A DNA stretch of 64,000 nt from Chitinophagaceae bacterium UBA1946 (GCA_002336815.1 DDEU01000009.1:1-64000), one strand, 5' to 3'. Numbered from the stretch's first letter, positions 34,901-43,232 are shown. Numbers and translations: made by a program. The notes: a model not told the origin generated them from the sequence alone.

Positions 34901-36503
34901 AGGACCATCGCATAAAACTCATGGCATTGAGGGTATTGAAACAGGTGTTGCCTGTGATATTGACATTGGTGGGATTGTTACAGTGAATACCATTTTTGGC
35001 AACATTAAAGATCGTGTTGTTCACCACATCCACATTTGCGATCTGGCCATCTAAATAAATCCCCGACACATAAGGATTGGTGGATGATCTGCCCTCCGCG
35101 GCGCCAATCCCATTCATAACAATGTTACCACTGATGACCCTGTTCGTGCTGTACAGTTCAGGCGCTGTGCCCTGTGGGATCCAGGTGTAGATACCGCCGG
35201 CATCGTCCTTGTTAAAACCGAAATAGTTCACTACGTTATTCTTCACCAGCACATTGCTGCCGTCAAATTCAATTCCCACATAACCCGAAGTATCCACCCG
35301 GTTATTCTGGATCAGCAGGTTTTTACTAAGATCTACCGAAACGGCCTTGTAAGAAAGACTTCCACTTGATCCCATACCTCTCAACACACCTGTTTTTTTA
35401 ATGACACAATTCTGAATCGTGAGGCTTGAATCTGTAAAACAGGCCAGCCGGATGGCATTGCTAAGCAAATTGTAAGTACTGGTGTTTTGTATCAGTACCT
35501 GCGAGGCATGTTCCATATAAATGCCGGTGCCGCCGATATTGGTGACGCTGCAATCGTTGATATTGATATAGTCAGAAGAGTTTGCGCTGATGCCGTACAG
35601 GTTTCCACCTTCGAAGGCAATGCCGGTGATTGTGATATATCTTTCAAAATTGATATTGACCAGCGACTGGATGGTTGCAGCTTTAATACTGTACCCCGAA
35701 GGCGCATTGCTGCCAAAGTAGATACTAAGCTGTTTTGTCACTGGATTAAAATACCATTCGCCAAACTGGTCTAGGGTGCGGATATCATTCTGGAAAAAAT
35801 AACCATAGTTATTGCTGCAATCGTAGGTGGAACCGTTGGTATTGCTGTAGAAAATAGTATTGCCGGTATGGGCTGTGATCTTACAACGATCCAGAACCCA
35901 TAGCTTTTTGCGTATCACCACTTCGGCGCCTGTCCAGTTGGTGGCACTGGTCAGTTCACTGTCGGTAATGGATAAGGTATCATTAAAAGATTCGTATGTT
36001 AAATAGCCTCCGTTGGCCGCATCTGCATTGGGATAGCGACCGATCTGCTGTGGTTGGCTATTGATCACCACCATATTGAGGTCGGCCCCTGCCCCAGTAA
36101 GGGAGGCCTGGTAAATGCCATTGCCTGCAGCAGTCCAGGTTGTTAAGGCAGTAAAACCTGATACGACCGGCCTGGCTCCTGTACCATAAGCGCCCAGTAC
36201 AACCGGCCTTTTAAAGATGCCGGATGCCGAAACATTAATGGTTCCGTAAAATACATCTCCCCTTTTTAAAAGTACGCTGTCGTTGGGCAGCAGGGTATTA
36301 AAAATTGTATTGAGCTTACTGATGCTGCGCCAGGGCGTGGCAGGATTTTGCGCCTGCACATTGGTATAACTGTCGTTGCCGGAGGAAGAAAAATAATAAG
36401 TGTTGGCGTTTGCATTTATCATACAGCAAAAACAAAGTACCACAGACAGGAATGCCCTGAGACTGTTACATCTTTCAGTAAAAAGAAGGCTGCTGGGTGG
36501 CAT
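31977..36503 (-). CDS. T9SS-secreted right-handed beta-helix protein with SprB repeats
   Basis: A 1508-residue protein with an N-terminal signal segment. Residues about 35-610 form a right-handed parallel beta-helix ('GVKNNVVNYFG'-like rungs such as 'VLVKNNVVNYFGFN' and 'VDVVNNTIFNVAKNGIHCNN'), the fold of polysaccharide lyases and epimerases. A beta-sandwich module (about 645-798) follows, then SprB repeats from about 850 ('TVTASGGTPPYTGTG'). One repeat is interrupted (about 1165-1320) by a second copy of the sandwich module in permuted order. The final 80 residues are a type A T9SS sorting domain ('EVFPNPTASAFELLIDG'). A paralogue lies at 43387-46713 across the sugar cluster. Polysaccharide processing is a reasonable inference. 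Confidence 0.85.
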   Translation of the reverse strand: MPPSSLLFTERCNSLRAFLSVVLCFCCMINANANTYYFSSSGNDSYTNVQAQNPATPWRSISKLNTIFNTLLPNDSVLLKRGDVFYGTINVSASGIFKRPVVLGAYGTGARPVVSGFTALTTWTAAGNGIYQASLTGAGADLNMVVINSQPQQIGRYPNADAANGGYLTYESFNDTLSITDSELTSATNWTGAEVVIRKKLWVLDRCKITAHTGNTIFYSNTNGSTYDCSNNYGYFFQNDIRTLDQFGEWYFNPVTKQLSIYFGSNAPSGYSIKAATIQSLVNINFERYITITGIAFEGGNLYGISANSSDYININDCSVTNIGGTGIYMEHASQVLIQNTSTYNLLSNAIRLACFTDSSLTIQNCVIKKTGVLRGMGSSGSLSYKAVSVDLSKNLLIQNNRVDTSGYVGIEFDGSNVLVKNNVVNYFGFNKDDAGGIYTWIPQGTAPELYSTNRVISGNIVMNGIGAAEGRSSTNPYVSGIYLDGQIANVDVVNNTIFNVAKNGIHCNNPTNVNITGNTCFNTLNAMSFMRWSWGDISNLKIRNNIFYPRYSAQRNLYYTNAALNEPVPVSLQSVLQSLGSIDSNYYSSSNLVGFNYEVYATTGGTLMPLSPQSLDGWRAFSNNDLHSKKPFREAPAYLLRGTIGNNSITNGAFTSNAIGITLFGGNATAAWDGNNRIAGGSLKVQFPSPVPNRYVLLYGAAGTVGASKNYVLRFSTLGTTANGIIKVYLRKTGSPYTTLTPVQMRTFDTSIRKHELIFSAPATDVAASFVFEIEQNSGTTYIDNIEFYEADATVYNPDNYLRFEYNASTSPQTISLADNYIGVDGTYYHGTITLEPFTSKILVKDTSVIRQPLSINVYTANVNCFGETATVTVTASGGIPPYTGTGTFEVPAGRYTYTIKDLRGVSASTAVTVTQPAAPLVAAATAGSINIFGGVTTVSVTASGGTPPYNGTITYRNVFAGTYTYSVKDARGCSDTVTISIKQPLPLRAMATASAIACFGGTTNVLVKALGGIAPYSGTGSFTVVAGVYSYTVRDAAGAVNTVSITITQPAASLQVTASAGTIAVTGGTTSVNISASGGTAPYTGTGIVNNVAAGSHVYTVTDSKGCSATGTVNIPSPPAFLTATAVAPPISCFDGSSNATVTATGGTPPYTGTGAYPVTAGKGSLKISFASVIPNRYTLVYFTVGSVSSTKNYALRFSTLGTTANGNFRVVLRQTSGSLLPLTDWQQATYGTTRVDHEFIFTAPTTEPAASFLIELNQNSGTTYIDNIAFFELTANGKPAGVNKYAFGDMENGISTIFTYSSNSNHTAVWDTTRKIASVYYFPVTDALGNSANAVLQTSQPASALQVSITAGTITAANPVTSVTVTATGGTPGYTGTGTFTNIGAGTHNFVVTDANGCTSSRSINLSLTGARPAYAGSGATIPAPALRMEVFPNPTASAFELLIDGDANERAALSITTADGKLVYAAAVKASGHYTLGENLTAGLYVLKLVKGTVVKTVKLIKIR
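32545..33011 (-). other. Circularly permuted beta-sandwich module inserted in a SprB repeat
   Basis: The module at 34110-34570 has the order N-part ('GNATAAWDGNNRIAG') then C-part ('GSLKVQFPSPVPNRYVLL ... TTYIDNIEFYE'). Here the C-part comes first ('GSLKISFASVIPNRYTL ... TTYIDNIAFFE') and the N-part last ('GDMENGISTIFTYSSN ... WDTTRKIAS'). The pieces of the SprB repeat on either side ('GTGAYPVTAG' and 'YYFPVTDALGNS') join into a normal repeat if the segment is removed. GCCGGG is present at the left junction and at the matching N/C boundary of the intact copy. Confidence 0.7.
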
Positions 36504-37123
36504 ATCAGGGATGCTGCTGTTTAAGTTTCATTAACCAGATTTTTTAGGTCTGAGGGAACAGAATCATTTTTAAACGGTACGTAATCTGCCTCCATGATCA
36601 TCATCATGAACGCTGTTGCATCTTCCGGGGGAAATATCATTCGGAGGATTTGGACCTGGGTAAAATCAGGATTTTGCCGGTAAGCATCTGATCAGCGTAA
36701 AGATATGGCAGTTTGAGATACAGAAATTAAAATGGCCAGTTTAATTTTAGCCGGGCTGGATTGGCATGACAAAGATTATGGCGTTGCCCATTATATAAAA
36801 GTATCAGTACCGAATCTTAAAATACAGATAGTACATTTAACACAATCTTTATCAAATACTTATTCATCTTAAAAATTTGAAAAAGATATATAATAGATAG
36901 TGGTATCGGACTTATGTATACCTGTAAGTATGATAACCCATTCGCAGGATAAAAGCACTTTCAGAAAGAAGGGTTATTTAAGTTGCCACATTAAAAAGGT
37001 AAATGCCCTTTTTTATACTAAATACAACTGTAACTTCGTTTTACCGGTAAGTGCACTTAAATGCAACACCGTACCCTTGTGTAAAAAATAAGATCACCAG
37101 GTAAAACAGCAGTACAGGATGTT
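36504..37123. other. Divergent intergenic region, possible gene remnant
   Basis: These 620 bases separate the leftward beta-helix gene from the rightward sugar cluster. On the minus strand a protein-like frame runs from TGA near 36696 to TAA at 36521, including 'DAYRQNPDFTQVQILRMI' and 'MEADYVPFKNDSVPSDL'; its first ATG (36640) allows 39 residues. I do not recognise it; it could be a decayed gene or a small protein. A GTG-started plus frame at 36900-37091 looks random. The rest is AT-rich promoter-like sequence. Confidence 0.4.
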
Positions 37124-38515
37124 ATGAACAAACAGTTAAAAAGTTACTTACAAAAAATATTAATAGCACTAGACCTTGCGGCACTGAATATCGCTTTTTT
37201 TCTTTCGAGATTTATATTTGAAGCCCGTATTGCAGACAACTCCTTTAAATCTTACCTCGAATTCTGGATGGTGATCAACGCATTTTGGGTGCTGATCGCA
37301 TTTGTATGCAGAACCTATTCAGACAGCAATATCATCAACTTTGAAAGTTTCACCAAGCGTACAGCCCAGGTGTACTTGCTTTGGCTCATCGCTACCCTCT
37401 TCTACCTTTTCTTTTCACGGCAGTTTGAAGTATCCAGGTTCTTTACCATCGTTACCATTATTATTTTCGGGCTCAGCCTTTTCCTGAACCGCTTCCTCTA
37501 CCTCGGTATCCAGAACTATTTTAAAAAACGGAACCAGCTTTTTAATAAAGTGCTCATCATCGGCTACAATGAAACTGCCAAAAAACTGGAAAATTATTTC
37601 GAGGAAGAAGGATTTAATGCGCATTTACTGGGTTTTATTGAAGACGAGACCAATGTGCAGGAACTTACCCGCCACCCCATAATATCCGACATCAAGAATA
37701 CCATTCAAACAGCGATAGAAATGGATGTGCAGGAGATATTTTCCACCATCACCCCTGAACAGAATAAAGACATTTACACGATCATGAACAAGGCCGAATC
37801 GGAGTGCATCCGGTTTAAGGTGGTTCCGGATCTTTCCATATTTGTGAACAAGCCCGTTATCATTAATTATGTGAGAGACCTGCCGGTACTGTCGCTCAGG
37901 AGCGAACCGCTGGATGATGTGGGCAACCGTTTTAAAAAGAGAACCCTTGATGTGATCATCAGTGCTCTGGTTGTGGTATTTGTACTTTCCTGGCTGGTGC
38001 CATTGCTTGGCCTGCTCATTATGCTGGAATCCAAAGGCCCCATTTTCTTTTCACAGGTACGCTCGGGCAGGAATAACAAAACCTTCAGGTGCCTTAAGTT
38101 CAGAAGTATGGCAGTAAACAAGGATTCCGATACCAAGCAGGCTACCAAGAATGACAAACGCATTACCAGGATCGGAAAGTTCATCCGCAAAACAAGTTTG
38201 GATGAGTTTCCACAGTTCATCAATGTGCTTAAAGGTGAAATGAGCCTTGTTGGACCAAGGCCACACATGGTAAAACACACCACCGATTATTCCAAGATCG
38301 TTGACCAGTTTATGATAAGGCAGTTCCTGAAGCCAGGCATTACCGGCTGGGCACAGGTAAACGGGCTTAGAGGGGAGATCACGGATAATGAGCAGATCAT
38401 TAACAGGGTGAATGAAGACCTTTGGTACCTGGAGAACTGGACCATCTGGCTTGATCTACGCATCATGTTCCTTACAGTATACAAAGTATTTAAGGGGGAT
38501 GAAAAAGCATTTTAA
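37124..38515 (+). CDS. Undecaprenyl-phosphate glycosyl-1-phosphate transferase (WcaJ/EpsL-like)
   Basis: A 463-residue initiating enzyme that moves a sugar-1-phosphate (often glucose) from a UDP-sugar to undecaprenyl phosphate at the inner membrane. Four N-terminal helices ('LIALDLAALNIAFFLSRFIF', 'FWMVINAFWVLIAFVCR', 'VYLLWLIATLFYLFF', 'FFTIVTIIIFGLSLFL') are followed by a CoA-binding-like domain ('FNKVLIIGYNETAKKLENYF'), a fifth helix, and the catalytic transferase domain with 'KRTLDVIISALVVVFVLSW', 'FRCLKFRSMAVN', 'KTSLDEFPQFINVLKGEMSL' and 'VGPRPH'. Notably no glycosyltransferase, flippase or polymerase gene is adjacent. It is 252 bases upstream of the FkbH-like gene. Confidence 0.94.
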   Translation: MNKQLKSYLQKILIALDLAALNIAFFLSRFIFEARIADNSFKSYLEFWMVINAFWVLIAFVCRTYSDSNIINFESFTKRTAQVYLLWLIATLFYLFFSRQFEVSRFFTIVTIIIFGLSLFLNRFLYLGIQNYFKKRNQLFNKVLIIGYNETAKKLENYFEEEGFNAHLLGFIEDETNVQELTRHPIISDIKNTIQTAIEMDVQEIFSTITPEQNKDIYTIMNKAESECIRFKVVPDLSIFVNKPVIINYVRDLPVLSLRSEPLDDVGNRFKKRTLDVIISALVVVFVLSWLVPLLGLLIMLESKGPIFFSQVRSGRNNKTFRCLKFRSMAVNKDSDTKQATKNDKRITRIGKFIRKTSLDEFPQFINVLKGEMSLVGPRPHMVKHTTDYSKIVDQFMIRQFLKPGITGWAQVNGLRGEITDNEQIINRVNEDLWYLENWTIWLDLRIMFLTVYKVFKGDEKAF

Positions 38516-38633
38516 TACGGCCCGTGCGATTGCTTTTTATGCCAATCTTAAAAAATCAACATCGGCCTGTTCAGCCTTAACCAATGTTCAAACATTATCA
38601 GGCTCAAATATTGGCCAATCGCAGGAATAGCTA

Positions 38634-38737
38634 TATTTTTGACGCACTCAAACTCATCCCCAACCCGGGTTGTTCTTAATTTTCAACGCTCAAATAAGGA
38701 AATGGGTTTTAATGCGTTATTAGTGGGCTTATTTTTG
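38634..38737 (+). promoter_or_regulatory. Two candidate -7 boxes upstream of the FkbH-like gene
   Basis: TATTTTTG occurs at 38634-38641 and again at 38730-38737; both match TAnnTTTG. The second lies 30 bases upstream of the ATG at 38768, with a TTTT at 38707-38710 as a weak -33 element (19-base spacer). This suggests that the fkbH-ACP-MBOAT-SGNH genes have their own promoter, separate from the preceding transferase gene. Confidence 0.5.
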
Positions 38738-38767
38738 AAGTATACACTATAACAATCAACAATATTT

Positions 38768-40492
38768 ATGGCAACATTTGCTGAATTAAAGAAGAATTTA
38801 AAAAAAGATTATACCGGGCTAACGGCTGTTAAAGTGGCTTTGCTGGGCGATTCGGCTACCCAGTTGCTGTCGCAGGCTTTGCGTGGCGCCGCCTGGGCCG
38901 AGGGGCTTGACCTGCAGATATGGGAAGCGGATTTTAACCAGGTAGAGCGACAGGTATTTGATGAAGGAAGCGAATTGTACGAATACGAACCACAGATTGT
39001 GATCGTATTTCAAAGCTCCCATAAACTACTCGGCACCTACAATAAGTTGAAGCCCGAAGCCTACTCTTCCCTTGCCTCCAACAGGCTGGAACTGATCGGC
39101 AATATTTACAGTCAGCTCAGTTCGAAACTCAAAGCCAAGATCATCTATTTCAATTATACTGAGATTGATGATGCCGTATTTGGTAATTACGCAGGCAAAA
39201 TCGAATCCTCCTTTTTATTCCAGTTGAGGAAACTGAACTACGAACTGATGCAGTTTGCGGCACCATTTGCCGATTTCTTTTTGTGTGATATTTCCTCCGT
39301 GCAGAACAGGTGGGGTAAAAATAATTTTTTCCAGAGCTCCATTTACATCAATACCGAAATGGTGCTGAGCATGGAAGTGATCCCCGATGTAGCCGCCAAA
39401 ACGGTGTCGTTGATCAAGACCATGTATGGCAGGTTTAACAAATGCGTTATCCTTGATCTGGACAATACTACCTGGGGTGGCATCATCGGCGACGATGGCC
39501 TCGAAAACATCCAGGTTGGAAGTCTTGGTATCGGTAAAGCATTCACTGAGTTCCAGTACTGGGTAAAAAAACTAAAGAACAGGGGCATCATCCTGGCAGT
39601 GTGCAGTAAGAATACCGAATCCATTGCCAAAGAGCCTTTTGAAAAGCACCCGGATATGGTGCTGCACCTGGAAGACATCGCTGTGTTTGTTGCCAACTGG
39701 GAAACCAAGGTGGACAATATCCGGCACATACAGGCCATCCTGAATATCGGGTTTGATTCGATGGTATTTTTAGATGACAATCCTTTTGAAAGAAATATCG
39801 TAAGGGAAAATATCAAAGGCATTACCGTACCGGAATTGCCGGAAGATCCTGCCGAATACCTGGAATACCTCTACAGTCTGAACCTGTTTGAAACCATTTC
39901 GTTTTCCAATGAAGATGCGGAACGTACCAAACAATACCAGGTAGAGGCACAAAGAACTGCCTTGCTGAAAAGCTTTACCAGCGAAGATGATTTTTTGCAG
40001 AACCTGCAGATGGTATCGCTCGTAGAACCTTTTAATAAATTCAACACGCCAAGGGTGGCACAGCTTTCTCAAAGAAGCAACCAGTTCAACCTGCGGACAG
40101 TCAGGTATATCGAAAGCGATATTGAAGCCATTGGCATTGATGAAAGCTACGCTCCCTTCACTTTTACGCTGGAAGATAAATTTGGTGATAATGGGCTGAT
40201 CTGTATCATCATCCTGAAAAAAGAAAGCAGTGATACACTTTTTATAGAAACATGGCTCATGAGTTGCCGTGTGTTGAAAAGAGGGATGGAAAATTTCACA
40301 TTGAACACCCTGGTAAATTATGCCCGTGCAAACGGCTTTAAATACCTGAAAGGTGAATACATACCAACAGCAAAAAATGAGATGGTGAAAGAACACTATC
40401 AAAAACTGGGCTTTGAGGAAAAGGACGGTTACTGGATGCTGGACGCAGAAAATTACACAGATAAAAAATGTTTTATAACAACAAAAAACTAA
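38768..40492 (+). CDS. FkbH-like HAD-family protein (candidate glyceryl-ACP synthase)
   Basis: A 574-residue FkbH-type protein. The N-terminal region (about 1-220) is SGNH-like ('KVALLGDSATQLLSQAL'). The HAD domain has the nucleophile motif 'VILDLDNTTWGGIIGDDG' (Asp230 and Asp232), motif II 'LAVCSKN', the Lys of 'ANWETKVDNI' and the acidic 'MVFLDDNPFERN'. The C-terminal part is GNAT-like ('IETWLMSCRVLKRGMENFTL'). Characterised FkbH proteins dephosphorylate 1,3-bisphosphoglycerate and load the glyceryl unit on a carrier protein. An acyl carrier protein gene follows after only 4 bases, which fits that chemistry. The carried group here is inferred, not shown. Confidence 0.9.
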   Translation: MATFAELKKNLKKDYTGLTAVKVALLGDSATQLLSQALRGAAWAEGLDLQIWEADFNQVERQVFDEGSELYEYEPQIVIVFQSSHKLLGTYNKLKPEAYSSLASNRLELIGNIYSQLSSKLKAKIIYFNYTEIDDAVFGNYAGKIESSFLFQLRKLNYELMQFAAPFADFFLCDISSVQNRWGKNNFFQSSIYINTEMVLSMEVIPDVAAKTVSLIKTMYGRFNKCVILDLDNTTWGGIIGDDGLENIQVGSLGIGKAFTEFQYWVKKLKNRGIILAVCSKNTESIAKEPFEKHPDMVLHLEDIAVFVANWETKVDNIRHIQAILNIGFDSMVFLDDNPFERNIVRENIKGITVPELPEDPAEYLEYLYSLNLFETISFSNEDAERTKQYQVEAQRTALLKSFTSEDDFLQNLQMVSLVEPFNKFNTPRVAQLSQRSNQFNLRTVRYIESDIEAIGIDESYAPFTFTLEDKFGDNGLICIIILKKESSDTLFIETWLMSCRVLKRGMENFTLNTLVNYARANGFKYLKGEYIPTAKNEMVKEHYQKLGFEEKDGYWMLDAENYTDKKCFITTKN

Positions 40493-40496
40493 ACAA

Positions 40497-40736
40497 ATGG
40501 ACAGGCAAGAAATATTGAACCAGGTAACACAGGTTTTCATAGATACACTGGATGAAGATAATATTACGTTAACTGAAAGCACTAGCGCCGATGATGTGGA
40601 AGGATGGGATTCACTAACCCATGTGCAACTGGTAGTGGCTGTTGAAAAAAAATTTAAGATCCGTTTTGCTGCCAAAGAGATCCAAAGCTGGAAGAATGTT
40701 GGCGAGCTGGTGAACAGCATCAGCAGCAAATTATAA
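40497..40736 (+). CDS. Acyl carrier protein
   Basis: A 79-residue carrier protein (MDRQEILNQVTQVFIDTL). The phosphopantetheine site is Ser39 in 'VEGWDSLTHVQLV', and the helical fold and acidic character fit the family. It is not the housekeeping fatty-acid ACP, whose gene is usually beside fabF; here it is 4 bases after the FkbH-like gene and 89 bases before an MBOAT gene. It most likely carries the acyl group made by the FkbH-like enzyme for the membrane transferase. Confidence 0.93.
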   Translation: MDRQEILNQVTQVFIDTLDEDNITLTESTSADDVEGWDSLTHVQLVVAVEKKFKIRFAAKEIQSWKNVGELVNSISSKL

Positions 40737-40825
40737 TACGTTTTTCCTGTAACAACCCGTTACAACCCTACTCCATATCCGCTTTTGAAAACTGATTGTT
40801 GATCTGATAAATCAAGCAAACGGAT

Positions 40826-42277
40826 ATGGTATTTAATTCAATAGAATTTGTAATTTTCTTTGTTGTCACACTCGTTCTTTACTATCTCATCCCGGGTAAG
40901 TACCGCTGGCTATGGATATTGTTGGCAAGTACTTTCTTTTATGGCTACGCCAAACCTTCCTATCTCCCGGTACCTGTTGGCATAGCCTTGTTTGCCTATT
41001 TTGCAGGGATACAAATTGAGCGTGCAGGTTACGAAAAAAAGACCCGTCAGTATTTCATCATCAGTGTAGCCGCCATCATTGGCCTGCTGGTGTTTTTTAA
41101 ATACACTAATTTTTTTACAGAAAGCACTACCGGTTTTGTAAACTTCGTAAAAGCGAAAATATTTCACTCCGGCAACAGCATCAGCAATAACCTGCTGATC
41201 AATATTGCAGCGCCACTTGGCATTTCCTATATCACCTTCCAGGCGATCGGTTACCTCATAGAAATAAAGCGTGGCAGTCACCCTGCTGAAAAGCACTTCG
41301 GGCATTTTGCCAGCTACCTCTTATTTTTCCCTAAAATAATCGCAGGTCCTGTAGAAAGGGCCCACCACTTTTTACCACAATTAAAAGAACCCCATCCTTT
41401 CAATTACGAGCTGTTTACTGCAGGTGCAAAACAGGTATTGTGGGGCCTGTTTAAAAAGATCGTGATCGCAGACAGGATCGCCATTTATGTAAACGCTGTG
41501 TTCAATAACCATGAACATCATTCCGGCATTACACTGATCGTAGCATCCATCTTTTATGTATTCCAGATCTATGCAGATTTTTCAGGCTACACAGATATGG
41601 CCCTGGGCTTTGCCAAAATGCTGGGCTTTGACCTGATGCCGAATTTTAACCGGCCATTGCTGGCAAAATCGGTAACTGAGTTCTGGCGCAAATGGCACAT
41701 GTCTTTATCCACCTGGTTTGGTGAATATTTTTATACGCCCATTGCTATTGAAAAAAGGGAATGGGGCAACCTCGGCGTTATCTATGCTTCCTTTGTAACC
41801 TTTACAGTGCTGGGCTTTTGGCATGGCGCCAACTGGACCTTCATCGTTTTTGGTGCTTTGCAGGGATTCATTCTTTCCATCGAAATTTTTACAAGGAGAG
41901 AAAGAAAAGACATGAGAAAGCGGATCCCAAAATGGCTGAATGATGGCGGGGGCATTCTTTTTACCTTTGGGTATTTCACCCTCTCCTCTATCTTCTTCAG
42001 GGCAGACACGGTAACTGATGCCATGCAGATCATCAAAAAAATACTGAGCTTCAGCGGACCTTTATACACTGAAAGCACTTCCATTATTCTCTTTTTGCTG
42101 CTGGCGGTTTTTTATCTCACTGCCTACGAATTCAAAGAAGAATTCTTTGAAAAGAAATTCTCTTTGTCCAACAACAGATACTGGCTGGTACGCAACTCTT
42201 ACTATTGTGTACTGATCGTTATCTTACTCGAAACCGCCGTATTTGACGGCGGCGAATTCATCTATTTCCAATTTTAA
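40826..42277 (+). CDS. MBOAT-family membrane O-acyltransferase (DltB/AlgI-like)
   Basis: A 483-residue polytopic protein with about ten membrane helices (first 'IEFVIFFVVTLVLYYLI'). Family motifs are 'LLFFPKIIAGPVERAHHFLP', 'FQIYADFSGYTDMALGFA', 'FWRKWHMSLSTWF' and 'GFWHGANWTFIVFG' with the presumed catalytic His333. Members such as AlgI and DltB transfer acyl or D-alanyl groups across the inner membrane to extracellular polymers. Here the neighbouring ACP is the plausible donor and the following SGNH protein the plausible periplasmic partner, as in the DltC-DltB-DltD relation. Confidence 0.94.
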   Translation: MVFNSIEFVIFFVVTLVLYYLIPGKYRWLWILLASTFFYGYAKPSYLPVPVGIALFAYFAGIQIERAGYEKKTRQYFIISVAAIIGLLVFFKYTNFFTESTTGFVNFVKAKIFHSGNSISNNLLINIAAPLGISYITFQAIGYLIEIKRGSHPAEKHFGHFASYLLFFPKIIAGPVERAHHFLPQLKEPHPFNYELFTAGAKQVLWGLFKKIVIADRIAIYVNAVFNNHEHHSGITLIVASIFYVFQIYADFSGYTDMALGFAKMLGFDLMPNFNRPLLAKSVTEFWRKWHMSLSTWFGEYFYTPIAIEKREWGNLGVIYASFVTFTVLGFWHGANWTFIVFGALQGFILSIEIFTRRERKDMRKRIPKWLNDGGGILFTFGYFTLSSIFFRADTVTDAMQIIKKILSFSGPLYTESTSIILFLLLAVFYLTAYEFKEEFFEKKFSLSNNRYWLVRNSYYCVLIVILLETAVFDGGEFIYFQF

Positions 42278-42287
42278 AATTTACGGC

Positions 42288-43232
42288 ATGCTCAATAAAA
42301 CTTTTAATAAGAAACACTGGAGCAGCTACCTGTTGCAGGCGGCGGTGTTTCTTGTTATGGTATTTGTTGCTGATCTTCTCGTTGGCAGCATATTGAAATA
42401 TTTTTACAAGAGGCAATCATCGGGCTGGGAATATGCTACCCGCTATTCGATGGAAGAAACGAAAGCGGATGTACTCGTATTCGGTGCCTCCAGGGCGCAG
42501 CAGCAATACATACCAACTTATATTGAAGACAGCCTGCAGCTTACCTGTTACAATGTTGGAAGAGATGGTACCCCATTCTTTTATCATTATGCCATGCTGC
42601 AGGCTGTGCTTAAGCGTTATACACCGAAGATGATCATCCTGGATTGTGAATACGCAGCGCTTAAAAAGTCCTCCACCAGTTATGAACGTCTTTCTCCCCT
42701 GCTGCCCCTGTATGAAGATCATCCCGAAATTCAGCCGATCGTACAATTGAGAAGCCCTTTTGAAAAGTACAAGTTCATTTCGCATATTTATCCTTACAAT
42801 TCCATGATGTTCAAAATTGCCATTGCCAATCTTGAATCCAATAAAAAAGACAAGGAGGATATCAAAGGATATGTACCCATGACCGGAAGTTTGCATGAAC
42901 CATTAAAAACCATTGACATCTCCGTTGCTTATCAACTGGACCCGATCAAAATAAACATGTTCCGCAAATTTGTTGACGAATGCCTGCAGCGCAAAATTGA
43001 ATTGTACATTGTTTGTCCGCCCTACTACATGAATACTGTTGGCACGGATACTTCTTTTGCATTGTGCAGAACCATTGCCGCTGAGAAAAACATCCGTTTC
43101 ATCGATTATTCAAAAGATTCTTTGTTCTTAAAAAGCCCGCAATTATTTGATGATACCGTGCATGTAAACTTTAACGGTGCCAAAATATTTTCCCAAAAAA
43201 TTGCCGGAGAACTGAAGCGAAGCAGAAATTGA
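42288..43232 (+). CDS. Membrane-anchored SGNH/DltD-like protein
   Basis: A 314-residue protein starting at 42288 (MLNKTFNKKHWSSYL), 10 bases after the MBOAT stop. One N-terminal transmembrane helix ('LLQAAVFLVMVFVADLLVGSIL') anchors a periplasmic domain. Its SGNH elements are block I 'VLVFGASRAQQQYIP' with Ser68, the Gly of 'CYNVGRDGTP', and block V 'DDTVHVNFNGAKIFS' with Asp289 and His292. The layout resembles DltD and AlgJ/AlgX, periplasmic partners of MBOAT proteins that transfer or edit acyl groups on polymers. The catalytic triad appears complete, so it may be an active transferase or esterase. Confidence 0.85.
   Translation: MLNKTFNKKHWSSYLLQAAVFLVMVFVADLLVGSILKYFYKRQSSGWEYATRYSMEETKADVLVFGASRAQQQYIPTYIEDSLQLTCYNVGRDGTPFFYHYAMLQAVLKRYTPKMIILDCEYAALKKSSTSYERLSPLLPLYEDHPEIQPIVQLRSPFEKYKFISHIYPYNSMMFKIAIANLESNKKDKEDIKGYVPMTGSLHEPLKTIDISVAYQLDPIKINMFRKFVDECLQRKIELYIVCPPYYMNTVGTDTSFALCRTIAAEKNIRFIDYSKDSLFLKSPQLFDDTVHVNFNGAKIFSQKIAGELKRSRN

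Noticed and set aside
36900..37091. GTG-started 63-codon frame before the sugar transferase
   Set aside because: No family features; probably chance in AT-rich promoter sequence.
38768..40492. Polyketide or siderophore gene cluster because of FkbH and ACP
   Set aside because: No ketosynthase, adenylation or condensation domains are nearby; the MBOAT and SGNH genes point to polymer acylation.
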